Source of the DNA: Pholis gunnellus
Taxonomy: Eukaryota > Chordata > Actinopteri > Perciformes > Pholidae
Direction of reading: 5' to 3'
Length of the DNA: 64,000 nucleotides
Assembly: GCA_910591455.2 (NCBI GenBank)
Contig: OU342816.1
Location: 21,647,702 to 21,711,701 of the forward strand
Below are positions 24,801 to 37,157 of this stretch, in pieces; the first letter of the stretch is position 1; every line of letters begins with the position of its first letter. A program made the position numbers and the translations under genes. The notes below the pieces were generated by a model. It was not told the origin of the DNA, made no database searches, and saw only the letters and a program-made list of their open reading frames with translations.

Positions 24801-27531
24801 AGATTCACTGTGCTTGAAGTGTGTGAATGGTCTTTTAGAAAAAACCTAATGCTCGTGTCACTGAAAGGAGAGAAAAACAGAGGCTTGGGTTGTATTGGCT
24901 AAGCTGATCCACACAGACACACAAGTGCTTCACCTCCAGTCGCCTCCATCGGTGAATATTTATGGGCTTCAGCTGTTCCTCGAGGACGCTGTTCCTCGTC
25001 CTCTCTCTAAGCAGCTCCCTCTGCAGGTAGAACAGCTCTCGCCTGTGAAACAACAACTATTACTACCTATTTCACACAGTTCTCACATACAACATTATCC
25101 AAACAAGTAAAACATTAAAGCTTAGTTTGTACTCGCCGTAGTGAAGCCGGCACAAAATGTGCATGGCAGTAAATGAGTTAATTATCCTGTGGAGCACCTC
25201 TGAATTTCTGCAACTAGGTGCGTGATCAGAGCTTTTCAGACATGACTGTCACAAATATTCACTGGTAAAAGCACTATTTACATGTCTGAGGATTTCACTA
25301 AGACGTCTTAAAAAAGTCTAGATTTGAGTAAATATTTAATATTAATATTCAACCTCTGCAATAACAATAGGCTTACTAAGGTTTTGGAAGCTAGAAGTTC
25401 AAAGGAAGTCATTCATGCCTCTGACTCTGGATCTCTCTCCAGCTTGCTTAATCTTTCTTTCAATCGTTTGCTTTTATTCTCCACACTGCACTTCGTGGGT
25501 CACCTCATTCTTTTTCCATCCTGTCCTCCTTCTCTACTCCAAATTCTTCTCTGAGAAGAATTCACTGCTGACTGTCTCTGTTCAAACTCCTCCACTTCCT
25601 GTTCTCTTTATCCTGCCCAGGCCCTCCTCTCTCTTTTACCTCAGGTCCTCTGTGTTGTGAACAGTCTTGTCCAGGATGCTCTTCTTGCGTCGGAGCCTCT
25701 TGATCTCCAGCTTGAGCAGGCGGATGTCATCCATCCGCTGGCTGTAGTGGAAGTCCCCCTTGCTCAGGATCGATTGCTGGATCCTGATCTTCTCATAGAG
25801 CAGCGCACGCTCATCGTTGCGGTGTAGCAGCTGTTTGCCCAGGTTGTCTCGCTCCCTGATCACCTTGAGAGAAGTTTTGCCAACAAATAAATCAGATACA
25901 AGTCTCTGCTTGTCATCCTCTGTCCCTGCGTATTCTAGTCTACCTCCTTCTCTTTCTTTACCTGGTCTAGTTGTTTCTTCTGTTGGACCTGCTCAGCATC
26001 GGCGTCGGCTATGATCTTCTGCAGTTTTTGCTGCTCTGCTTTCTGACTGTCAACACGCTGCTTCGTTTCTTCAAGCTGGAGCTTCATCAGCTGCAGCTCC
26101 CCCTGTAGCAGGACACAGACATGGGCGCACACATGCACACAACTTAGGCAGTGAAGGAGGCACTAAAAAAGTAAAAACCAGTCACGGTTAATGGCTGGTA
26201 AATCTTCAGATAAGAAGTGGGTCAGTGGTTCCCAGTGCTTCTTAACAAGGCAACTTTCAACAAATTAAATATAGTTCATGCTCATACATTAACGTGTATT
26301 CATTTGGCAGATGCTTTTGTCCAAGTGCATTTTAAAGGAGCATTGTGTGAGATTTAGTGGCCTCTATTCGTGAGGTTATAGATTGCAAGCAACAACACAC
26401 TCACCCTCCCTTTCCAAGCGCTTTGGACCTTCAGGTGGGGTTAGGCTTTAGGATTGATACAATACATTCTGAACAGGATGAGATCTCCTGTCCTCCTGTC
26501 TTCCTTTCCTCCTGTCCTCTGTCCTCCTATCCTCTGTCCTCTGTCCTCCGGTCCTCCTGTCCTCCTGTCCTCCTGTCTTCCTTTCCTCCTGTCCTCTGTC
26601 CTCCTATCCTCTGTCCTCCTATCCTCCTGTCCTCTGTCCTCCTGTCCTCCTGTCCTCCTGTCCTCTTATCCTCTGTCCTCCTGTCCTCCTGTCCTCCTGT
26701 CTTCCTGTCCTCCTATCCTCCTGTCCTCTGTCCTCCTGTCCTCCTGTCCTCCTGTCCTCTTATCCTCTGTCCTCCTGTCCTCCTGTCCTCCTGTCTTCCT
26801 GTCCTCCTGTCCTCCTGTCCTCTGTCCTCCTATCCTCTGTCCTCCTATCCTCTGTCCTCTGTCCTCCTGTCCTCTGTCCTCCTGTCCTCTGTCCTCCTGT
26901 CCTCCTGTCCTCCTGTCCTCCTGTCCTCTGTCCTCTGTCCTCTGTCCTCCTGTCCTGATATCCTCTGTCCTCCTGTCCTCATATCCTCTGTCCTCCTATC
27001 ATCTGTCCTCCTGTCCTCCTATCATCTGTCCTCTGTCCTCCTGTCCTCTTTCCTCTGTCCTCCTGTGCTCGTGTTCTCCTGTCCTCCTGTCCTCCTGTCC
27101 TTTATCCCCTGTCCTCCTGTCCTCTTTCTCCTATCCTCTGTCCTCCTATCCTCCTATCCTCTGTCCTCTGTCCTTCTATCCTCCTGTCCTCCTGTCCTCA
27201 TGTCCTCCTGTCCTCCTGTCCGCTTTGTCTCAGCCAGCAGAGCAAACTAAGCTAAACAGTTAGACTACAGACAGAAAGCTGTTTGGCTGATTGTGCATGC
27301 TGTGCTTGTGTAAACTTGGATGAGAGGCTGTGGACATAGACGATTATTTGTGTTTTGATTTTGTTCACATGTTCATGTTGAACAGATTTATTGATGAAGT
27401 ATTGGCTTTTCACTCGCATATGTAAAACAGTAACGCTAGTGACTAACAAGCGTAGACCATCAACAAATAATCTTCATTTCACCTGATTCAGTGTTTCCAC
27501 CGCAGCATCTCTGCTCTGTACACTAACTAAG

Positions 27532-27575
<44 letters not shown>

Positions 27576-30500
27576 TTAGAGGAGCACAGCCCGACAGAGA
27601 GAGCAGAGGAGATGCACGCTGCGGTGTGATATTAAAGGACACCTAAACATTAAAAAGTACTATAATATACTATATGAAGCACCAGTAAGGTTTTTTCTAA
27701 GCTAACAAAAACATAATGATTTTTAGTTTCAAGTGATTGTACACTAATGTTTGTTTATATTCAATTTCTGCCAATTAATCCCCAAAATGTTACACACTGT
27801 TTGTTTAAATGATGATGAGGAACTCAAAACCACACCCCACTATGAACCAATGAGGCAGGCTGCAATACCTTGAGGGCCTCATTGTCCTTCTCCAGACGCT
27901 TGTGTTCCTGCTGATCCTTGGTAAGGGCAAGCTCCTTCCCAGTGATCTCATCTCTCAGTCGGGTGACCTGGTTGTTCATGGTCTTCATCTTCCTCTTCAT
28001 CTCTGCAATCTCTTCCTGAGGAGAGAGACAGATAGTGAAAGAAGGGAGGGAAAAGAAGGGAAAAAAAGACAATTCTATCATATTAGACATTTGTGTAAAG
28101 GCATATTAATATCAGTTATACATTTCCCATTTCCTGGTAACTATCGGTGTAATGCATACTTCGACATGTGGACAGGATGAGCCAGGGATCGAACCACCAA
28201 CCCTTTGATAAATGTTCGACCTGCTCTCCCTCCTGTGATCAGCTGTGTTTTCGTACCTGAGCCTCGATGAGATTTTTGCTGTAGAGGTTCCTTTCATACA
28301 CGACAGACTCCAGCAGGTTCTCTTGCTGTTTGAGCTTGCACTCCGCCTCAGTGACCTTCTTCCTCCAATCAAATATCTCTGTCTCTCTTACTTCAACGTC
28401 ACTCATTTTTTGTTGCACCTGTGGAACGGAGAAGAGTTACCCTCAGACACACAAACGTTGACGCCAGGTTCCCCAACCGTGTGAATCATTGTGTGTACTG
28501 AAAATAAGTCCAAGGTATGAAATGCAATTAATTAGCTCTCTTCTGCATAGCTTGCCTTCTGCATGAGATTGCTGGTCTCATTGATGTAGCGGTCGCGCTC
28601 TTTCTCCAGCTGTTGGATGATCTTGCGCTGCTTCTGGGCCTCCTGGCGGTAGCCACTTATCTCGTGTTCCAAGGTCTTCTTGTCCTGCTCCAGGAGCTTC
28701 ACAAGGTTCTGCTGTTTCTCAGTTGACTGGGCGGCTTTGATCATGTTCTATCGAAAGGGATCATACACACAAATACAGGAGCATGATGAAATGATGAGGA
28801 AAACTGTAGATAACAGGATAAATAGCCTGTGGGTCACTGCTGTTCTCCATATATAGTACATCACACAAGTACCTCCGTTTGCAAGAACCTAAGGTACTCT
28901 GCAGCGCATACCTTATTTAAGATGTCTCTCTCTCGGATTAGCTCGTCTATAGCTTTCTTGTCCGTTTCAACTTGCTTTTGGGAAGATTCAAGATCTGTGG
29001 GGGGAGAAAGGTGGGCCCAGTTTGTATTGATGGTCAAAGCCAAAAGTGTTGATGATGAACTCGTTCTGTGTCATGAGTGTACCATAATAGCCGTGGTTAC
29101 ACTTTTTAATGCGACTTTTGTCATGCGATCATGCCCGCACACAATAACTGTCAAGTCTGTACGCGCCGAGATAAGAACTGGCTCACATTGGAATCCGATC
29201 AACCAGACCACATGCCGAGGTGACCTGGCTCACACTGAGTTGGGATCTCAGTGAGGTGTAAACAGCACGTGGACACAATCCAGACAATTTATCAAACGGA
29301 GGTCACCATCATCTTCCTCCTACAAGGGAGTTCCTCTACCGAGGAGAGCAAAGGGAGGAGAGGAGGAAAGGGGCACAGCTGAAACATGCTGAGTCCTGTT
29401 AAGTTACTGCTGATGAAAGCGCAGTAAACATTTCCTGATTTTGCTGCTTCAAAATACAATTTTGGACATTCGGGACATTTAGAGTTCATCATCTCATGTC
29501 AGACTTCAGAACTCATTTAAGCTCATGAGCTCACGGCCAGGGACAACGAGAGAGCAGCACCGAGGGAGAGAAAGACTGGGAACAAAGGGAGGATGATGTT
29601 CATTAAGTGTGTCTGTGATTCAGCATGGCGAGCCCCCGTACCTTTCTCCAGACCAGCGATCTGAGCTCGCAGTGTCTCCCTCTGCACGTCCACGTCAGCT
29701 TTCTGATCCTCCATCTGGTGGAACTTCTTCTGGACGGCTTCTCTCATCTTTGTTTGTTTGGCAATCTCCTGACGCATCTGATTCACCTCCTCTTCTCTCA
29801 TCTGTCGGGTGGGAGGGGAGGAGTTGTATGAGGCATCACAAAGAAGTTGTAAGGAGGGGAAAGGGTTTAGGAAAAGGAGAGTGCAGAACAGATGCTACTG
29901 TGAGTTGAGGGCTATAAGTCCAATGTGGTCTGTCTCTCTGACCACAGCCCTCTCACACGGTTTCAAAGTACTTCAGATCAAGCAGGTAATACCCCTTTCT
30001 CTTTTTCACAGGATACAGAGCAAACACAGTGGACCTGTTTCTGACTGGCTCACTAAATGATACACTCGGAGTATTGCCCTCTTGTGGTTCAATAGGACAG
30101 AATCATATCATCTATTATCAGGAATCCTACGCTACAGTAGAAATGAGAATTGTACTGAGAACAGAGTTAGTCCAATGATTTCCATTTAGAATTAGTCTGA
30201 TTCTGTCACTGTATGCTGCATGTCAAATAATATCCGGACTGGCCAACTTTCTACTGTATGCAGCTTATAAAAGATCAGTGAGGAGTTAGTAAGTTTATGT
30301 TTCCACTAAGCATGAATGATACTCATAGTAGGAAATACTGGTGCGGTAAAACCTCTGTACTCCTGCAGTGGGCACAACGTTGATGCAGGTTTCAGGATGT
30401 TTTTTGAAGTGAGTTGAGAAGGGTTTTCAAAAGAAAAGTATCATTTGGAAAATATCAAATATTATTCATTATTACCTCCAAAAATTACAATATTATTCCT

Positions 30501-33500
30501 ATAGCCTTTTTTCCAAATATGGTACTCGCCAAAGTATATATAAGCATGTGTGGAAAACAGCTCTGATAGAACAAGCTTACGCTCTCATAACTCCATGTTG
30601 TATGACGTACAGTGTGAACTCTCTCAGTTCTGTTTCTTTACCACTCTCTCTATGCTATTCACAATCACAATCATGCACAGGCACACACAAACACTGCTAA
30701 CACACACAACCAATCAGGCATATGTATATGTGTTACGGTAACTTGACAGGCAGAGGCGTGTCTCTGTTGCTCAGGTGCGTGTCTGTGTTTGTGTGTGTGT
30801 CAGTGTGTCATGTGTACCTTGAGCTCATTTGCGTTCTGCTGATTTTCCAGGGACAGATGGTCTTTGACTGAGGAGAGCTGCTCACACTCCTGCAGCAGCT
30901 TGTTGTTCTTCACTTGCAGCTGCTCCAGCTCCCTGGTGGATCGCTCATTCAAGATCTGTCAAAGTCAGGGAAGGGATTCAGGTGTGGGAGGAAAATCACG
31001 TTTATTATCTATGCATGTATGTATGCATGATGTAATGTTATTAACCATGGAATCACATGTACATTGGTTTTACAGTGTTATGGTTAACCATCCTGAATAA
31101 TACATTTGATACAAAAGATTCCCAATGTGCCCTTTAGTTCATTTGAGTTTGTAGCTTCATATAATGGCTTACTGATCTACACATTGAATCTAATTAACAT
31201 ACACACACACATATATATACTGTATATGTACACTCACAAATTAAGACAAAAACTCCAGACAGGACACGAGAGGTTATTAAATGGTTTATGGAGTATGAAA
31301 ATGATGTAAATCATTTAATGCATTATACATTTACCAGATCTCAGATTGAATATCAATATAACAGCAGTTGGTTTCCTAAACAACACATTGTAAAGAGTAT
31401 GCGTCCCACTACTTTGCTCACCTTTAACTCTTTGAGCTGCTGTTCCAGTCTCTGCTGCTCCTCTTTGGCCCTTTGTCCCTGCAGACTCAGGGCTTTGATG
31501 TCCCCCATCTTGGCCTCCATGTCGACGTGCAGCTGCTTCACCTCCTTATCCAGCTTTTCCTTCAATCTCATCTCTCGAGAACTCTCATTCTGTTGTACCT
31601 GGAGCTCCTGCTGGAGCTGGATGTAGTCGCACAGAGCAGCAGCAAGATGACACCAGAGCCAGATTTAAATTCACATTCAGCAAAGCAATTTGTATTCCTA
31701 CAACATACATTATGGTCATCTGCAGACTCAGTGATGTGGGAACAATATTGTAAAACACAAGTTACAAATCTGATTATCCTCTACTTCGCCACACGTCTGA
31801 TTTGCTGTTGCAGAATCTGATATAGTTAGAACAATCTTTTCATGAATAATAACCTTCACACAGAAAACTCCTTGTGTCTCTACCACGAGTTTGAAAATGT
31901 GACATCATCAGACGTACAGTAGAGTGCCACCAATACTGTCTACAAGTATGTGACACTTGTTTACCTGAGAGATATTCTCTGAGGCACTATCTCGTTGGGC
32001 CTCTATCTCCTGCTGGATTGCGATGGCCTTGTTTAGTTTTTCTCTCAGACCCTCCACGGTTGACAGCAGTTCGTCTCTCTCCATAGTCAACTCCTCATTC
32101 ATTTTTAGTAGATTGCTGAAAAAACTGATTACAGTTAGTTCCAGCCACACAATAAATGATCAAGAGCATGGGGATGGGAACAAATGGCTCACCTCTGCTC
32201 TTGGTCCACAGAGAAGCCGGTTTGTTCTTCAGTCATTTTCATCAGGGTGGCAACTTCTTCTTTTAAATCCCTGATGGTCTCTTTGTCCCTCCTCTCTTTA
32301 TCATGAGCAGCATCAACCATTTTCCAGCCTTTATCCAGCTCCTACAGTGTGAACAAAGGAACATTTTAATACAACAATGCTGAGTTAATGGTATCTGAGA
32401 AGTCCAGAAGAGGAACAATTATAAACCTTCATGACTTCATTCAATTTAACTTTCTATACCATACAAACTCCATCAATTTGAATTCCTGGTCCTTTATTTT
32501 ACACAATACGTGTGACATAACCTCCATATTTGAAATGTCAAATCAGGGACATAAACAAACACATAATGAACACATGCTACAGTGCACAGCCTTGCATGTT
32601 CTGGTTGTATACCCTCTTTAGTGATGTGATTGTTGTCTCGTCTTCCTGGGACAGTTTCAGGGCCGCTGCTACTTTAGTTGAGGTGGACACAACTTCTGCA
32701 TTCAGCTCCCTGCATTTGGACATCAGTCTCTTCTCATTATCTCTGGACTTCTTCAGTGCATGGATGAGCTTCTCGTACTCCACCCGGACCTTGTCCATAC
32801 TCTTGTCCTCTCCCAGCTCATTGAGGATCGTATGAAACTCCTCCAAGGACTCACACATGTCCTCTCCTGCTGGTCTTGTCTCCTGGAAAATACAGCAGAG
32901 CCACAGAGTGCAACTTCAAATGAAAGTAAGGCTGGGAGAAAGTAAGCTTATGATATGTGAAAGCCTGGGGATGAATAAAGTTTATATCCATCTATCTATC
33001 TATCTATCTATCTAGTACACCTGAGGGTACTTTACTTGACGTTACTGAAATCTGGACCTAATGGCCTTTTTCAAGTGTTGCCATTGTATTTGACCCTGCA
33101 ACTTAAAGTTGAGAATGATGAGGACAAGGCGGCTGAAGTTTATTTATCACCCCAGCGTTCAGGCTAACGACAAGTGTTATGTCGAATAGTGTTTTCCTTC
33201 TGTTCAGTGGTTACGGTTAGGAACAGGTTGGGCTGTTTAAGGAGGAAACAGTATCCGACACAACACCGGGTTAGAAGACTGCCCAAAACAACAAAAGCAG
33301 CTGGTTGCTGAAACTAACGTCAGCTAGCTAGTTAGGTAGCTAAACAAGTGTCTCTTGGATCTCTCTGCCCCCCCCCCCCCCTCCTCCTCTGAACCCCTAT
33401 CCAGCTGAGGCAACTCGCCATGAGTCTCCAATGTTAGTTCTACAGAGTCCCTACAGTACGTAATTAAGCTAGCTGCATGCTAGTTCACTTTCCACGCCGT

Positions 33501-33669
33501 CTAACTCCACGCCAGATTAGATAAATGTAACGCGTATTTTGCTTACAAGAACGTACTACACTTTAACGTTATGTTAGAAGTATAATGTAACATATAGTTA
33601 ATCACCAACGTTAAGTTGCCTTGTAAAATATTTTGATACAACGGCCTCAGGAATAGCGCTTACCTCCAT
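21842..33669 (-). CDS. cfap58: Cilia- and flagella-associated protein 58, 18 coding exons
   Basis: Coding exons in transcript order: 33669-33664, 32882-32613, 32341-32193, 32115-31965, 31616-31422, 30955-30818, 29801-29642, 28994-28912, 28747-28556, 28418-28257, 28015-27869, 26102-25962, 25863-25640, 25042-24934, 24742-24638, 23278-23159, 22221-22097, 21953-21842. Sum 2589 nt: 862 codons plus TAA; human CFAP58 is 872. All phases agree. The product is almost continuous coiled coil. Blocks matching CFAP58 include NEKRLMSKCRELNAEV, EAQKQRKIIQQLEKERDRYI, LLYEKIRIQQSILSKG, INIHRWRRLE, ARQPGPEAAEQL and a C-terminal FTGGGF. Known: CFAP58 (formerly CCDC147) is needed for sperm flagellum assembly and its loss causes MMAF-type male infertility. 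The first exon supplies only Met-Glu; the second begins GAG ACA AGA in frame. The intron after exon 9 uses a GC donor, and the donor after exon 16 (GTCATC) is weak. Confidence 0.95.
26487..27222. repeat. CTGTCCTC minisatellite in cfap58 intron
   Basis: About 735 bp built almost only of TCCTCCTGTCC and TCCTCTGTCC units in irregular order, with rarer TATCCTC variants. It is in the intron between cfap58 exons 26102-25962 and 28015-27869. Two long plus-strand open frames across it are an effect of the repeat, because no unit contains a stop. The minus strand is G-rich (GGAGGACAGGAGGACAG) and lies on the transcribed RNA. Confidence 0.9.
27535..27573. repeat. (TG)n microsatellite
   Basis: About 19 TG units in the same cfap58 intron as the minisatellite. 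Confidence 0.9.
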
Positions 33670-33764
33670 TATAAGAATTGAAAAATCAATATATATCTAC
33701 TTGGTGAATCCTTACAACCAGCGTTGCAATGGCGTTAGTGTTATCAATGGAGATGTTGTCATCG

Positions 33765-33777
33765 GTTGCTGAGCAAC
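33765..33777. promoter_or_regulatory. RFX X-box in the cfap58 promoter
   Basis: GTTGCT-G-AGCAAC is a perfect 6-bp inverted repeat with a one-base spacer, 96 bp upstream of the cfap58 ATG. It fits the X-box bound by RFX factors, master regulators of ciliary genes, and its typical place close to the start of such genes. A related half-site (GTTGCAATGGC) lies at 33723-33733. Binding is inferred from motif and gene function. Confidence 0.75.
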
Positions 33778-33989
33778 GCAAATCTCGCGTGAAAAGGAGC
33801 CTCTGTTGAGCTGGGTTTGAGAGTGTCACTGAACAACACTCCGACAACATGCACTGATACATGATCAAGTAATAATGAGTATTATTTATAACAAAGGATA
33901 TTAACTAGAGAATGATCATTTCATTCATTCATTAGAACCATTCACAGATAAAGTGAGCATTTATACTAGCACAGGGGTTCACACGTTTT

Positions 33990-35690
33990 GGGGATAATAT
34001 GGAGGTACTAATTGGCACAATACCTACATATTTTAAGGTGACTAAAGGAATAAATACATTTGACATATGAACATACATTTATCAACACAATACCATTATC
34101 AAAGAGCCAAAACATCATGAGCTAGCCACTACACCACCGTGTAGCCCCCAAAACAATTTACTAAATACAAATATATTAACGAGTTATCGGGGTCAGTTTA
34201 GATCAAGCCCATTCAGATTGACGGTGGGTCATTCTACCAATATAATCATCATGATGACTACATCGTACTATGTGGGACTTTCCCAGTTCCAGCACCTGAA
34301 ATGACATTTCCTTTTCCACACTACTGATTGTACTTCCCCAAACAGATTTGAACTAAGGCTGATGAACTACTGATTCCAAAACTACAGAGAGAAGAAATGC
34401 AGCTACAGAATTATAAAGATGGCAGGGATTCAGTCACATGCTCGAAGGCATGGCAGATATTCGAGACATAAGGGACTAAATACTGATATGCAGTATATTC
34501 ATTCCACCTTATGTAGTCATGCACTTTCTTTGTGCAATGTCATCACACACATGTTTTAAGATGCTAATCCCAAAGGCCACAGTTGATCTTCGAGAATATT
34601 CCAGTAGGATTACTTTAGTGAAAGATGGACGGCCTGGTATATTTTGCAAGGGCCCCCAATTTCCATTGCATTCCATTTCCAAAACCCAACCAATTATAAA
34701 CTTCATTGCCCTCCACTCAGCCCTCACACATCTTGAAAGTATCAACACTTAGAGCAGAATGTGGTTTGTTGACTCCTAAACTCATCCTCCACCTTCCACC
34801 ATATTATATAGCTTCGCCCTTTTGTGTTTTCTTTCTGTATCAAAATGGGACTACAAATGCGTTTCTACTCCCCCATGTCATGCTCAAACCACTTCTTCAC
34901 AACATAACCAACAGCAAATGTAAGGGTGATGAGCAAGAACAAACCAAATGCCTATTTCTCAGTTATCATTATTTATTGCCACACAATAAACACATGCATG
35001 TAGGTATGTGTGGTACTGAAATTGTATAAAATACAAGGTCAATACATGCTGTATATAACCATAAGCATCAAATACCAAATTGAATGAACAGCATGAAATG
35101 CATATATATCAATAACCTGTTAGTAAAGACGCCAACCAGGCAAACATTGAAATCTCTGATTTAAATACACTCATACTGCCTTCTACTGGTAGAGCGGGTA
35201 ATCTCGTTCACTCTGCATCTTCCTATACAGTCTATGCTCTGCCTTAACTCAAGCAACAGCACATTGTTGAGAGAGAAAAAAATATATCAGTGCCAACAGC
35301 AACAACTCTGCACACATAAGAATGACTAAGATTAAATGAAGAACTGTATTGACTCAAACAATCTCTTGCTGTGTACATGGATAGATGTTTTTAGATAGAT
35401 AATATTGTATGTTAATGTAGTTTTATAAATTATGTCAGATTATTATTTTCCCTTATTTGTTATTGTTTGTTTTTCTCCTTATGTTGAGGGGAAGTATGTT
35501 GTATAAGCCTGTGGCTTCTTGACTTCTCGTGTCACATTTTGTATGTTCTTTAATTATCTGGACTTTATTAAGTCTTAAGTGTGTGTGTAACATAGTTGAA
35601 CATGTTCAGATTAAATCCCGCTAAATGGGAAAACTACGCCACCTGCTGTTGTAAATATGTACCTGCACTGAATAGTAGACGCAAAGGACT
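33990..35690. other. Intergenic stretch upstream of cfap58
   Basis: AT-rich sequence without a supported gene. Facing open frames of about 78 codons at 34509-34752 on both strands have no homology I recognise and no splice context. Confidence 0.4.
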
Positions 35691-36007
35691 ATGGGTAATC
35701 CTCAACGCAACGGAGGATTCACGACTAGGTAACGTTTCTGTGAATGTCCGTGGACAATATAATGTTAACTAACTTTAAAAGTACATAAGAGTTGAGCTGG
35801 CTTTATTTTGTTAAATAGTAATTGTCTTAGATTATATTCGCCATGTTTTTATTAAGTTAACTATACGTTTTTTATGTGTTTTATTGCCAGTAAAAATGTC
35901 TCCGTTATAGCTAGCTAACATTAACGTTATGCCGTCTTTCTAGATAGAGCATGCGCAGTTGTCCACAAGTGCTGAAAATTCTACTTTGTGCTTTGTGATG
36001 AATGCAG
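35691..36007 (+). ncRNA. Possible plus-strand spliced transcript, two exons
   Basis: An exon-like block ends at 35728 (CACGACTAG followed by GTAACG). A second, 35944-36007, has acceptor TTTCTAG and donor GCAGGTATGT. The two blocks appear joined, without the sequence between them, at 36304-36405, which suggests they are spliced exons. The open frame from the ATG at 35691 stops at TAG four bases into the second exon, so this is a UTR or non-coding RNA rather than a protein. The promoter would be about 2 kb from that of cfap58, in the opposite direction. Confidence 0.4.
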
Positions 36008-36303
36008 GTATGTTACAGTATGCTGTTCTATAGAGTGTGATACTATTTTAAACATGCAGATTGGGTGTGTTATATAGTCTACATGTTTACTCAGTTACAC
36101 AATTGTTATTATAAAATGAAAAAGGTAACAGTCCAGTGTGAGAAATCTGTATAAATATATTTTTGGTTATATATATATATATCTTTTTATTTCTCCTCAT
36201 ACATTTAAGAGAGAGACAGTTTTTGTTCTATTTCGGCTATTTTATTTACATGAATTTAAAACCACTATACGATCACTGTATCATTAGACCACTGTATTTC
36301 AAA

Positions 36304-36405
36304 ATGAGTAATCCTCAACGCAACGGAGGTTTCACGACTAGATAGAGCATGTGCAGTTGTCCACAAGTGCTGAAAATTCTACTGTGTTCTTTGTGATGAA
36401 TGCAG
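36304..36405 (+). pseudogene. Intron-less partial copy of the 35.7-36.0 kb transcript
   Basis: 36304-36341 matches 35691-35728 with two differences and 36342-36405 matches 35944-36007 with three. The 215-bp intron is missing exactly at GT and AG, and after the second exon the copy diverges exactly at the donor, continuing ATGTGGAATAAACC. This fits a processed copy with a third exon whose source is not in the window. No clear poly(A) tail or target duplication is seen. Confidence 0.5.
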
Positions 36406-37157
36406 ATGTGGAATAAACCTGCTGTTACCACAAGCCACCAGCTCCAGGAGACATCTTACAGAGGTTACATGTGCAAATGGAAAAAAAGTCTACATTTAAA
36501 AAGAAAACAATTTCAACCTCCTGTATTTATTTTTATGAAATTTTCTTCCAAGGTTACCCTTACATGTGGCCGTTCTATCCTCTTGGCATTTATTTTGATA
36601 CTTTACTTCTGGGTCACATGTCTGCCTTTCTTCATTCTTCTCTTGAAAACAGAAAACAGAAAATATGTAATTTGCAAATAAAAAGAAAGAACAGTGTATT
36701 TCTCTGCAGGGTTCCTTCCATAATGTTGCCAAACACTTATAACAACAATCTGAGCCTAGTGGCAACAACAACCCATTTTAGTAGATGTAATCTTACATTG
36801 ACGCTGCTCACTTGCCCTTACAGGTCGTTACAGTTCTACTTCAATACTGGATCAGTTTACACTAAATGTCCCCATTAGTCACTTAGACACAAACACATGG
36901 GAAAATAGGGTTCAGGGTGAAAAATACAGAAGTTACCCTTTCATGAGTATGTGCATGGTTTTTCCTCTTGCAACAACTCTTTTGAGGTCTTGCTGCAAGA
37001 TAAATGGTTTCCTACGCACCTGGGTTCAAACCAAATTACCTTTATTCTAATTTATCCTAATTCACAAATTCACATTTAAAGTCCTTCTTGATTTTTTCCA
37101 CTTTTAAAGATTGATTGAATCATATTTGCTGTATGTCCAAGAAAACACATTGACTAC

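Noticed and set aside
26357..27263. Two plus-strand open frames of 269 and 297 codons rich in Pro, Ser, Leu and Cys
   Set aside because: They exist only because the CTGTCCTC minisatellite lacks stops in those phases, and they lie inside a cfap58 intron.
32985..33015. TCTA-repeat as a possible promoter element of cfap58
   Set aside because: It is an ordinary tetranucleotide microsatellite within the first intron.
34509..34752. Facing frames of 77 and 79 codons
   Set aside because: No recognised homology, no splice sites, AT-rich intergenic setting.
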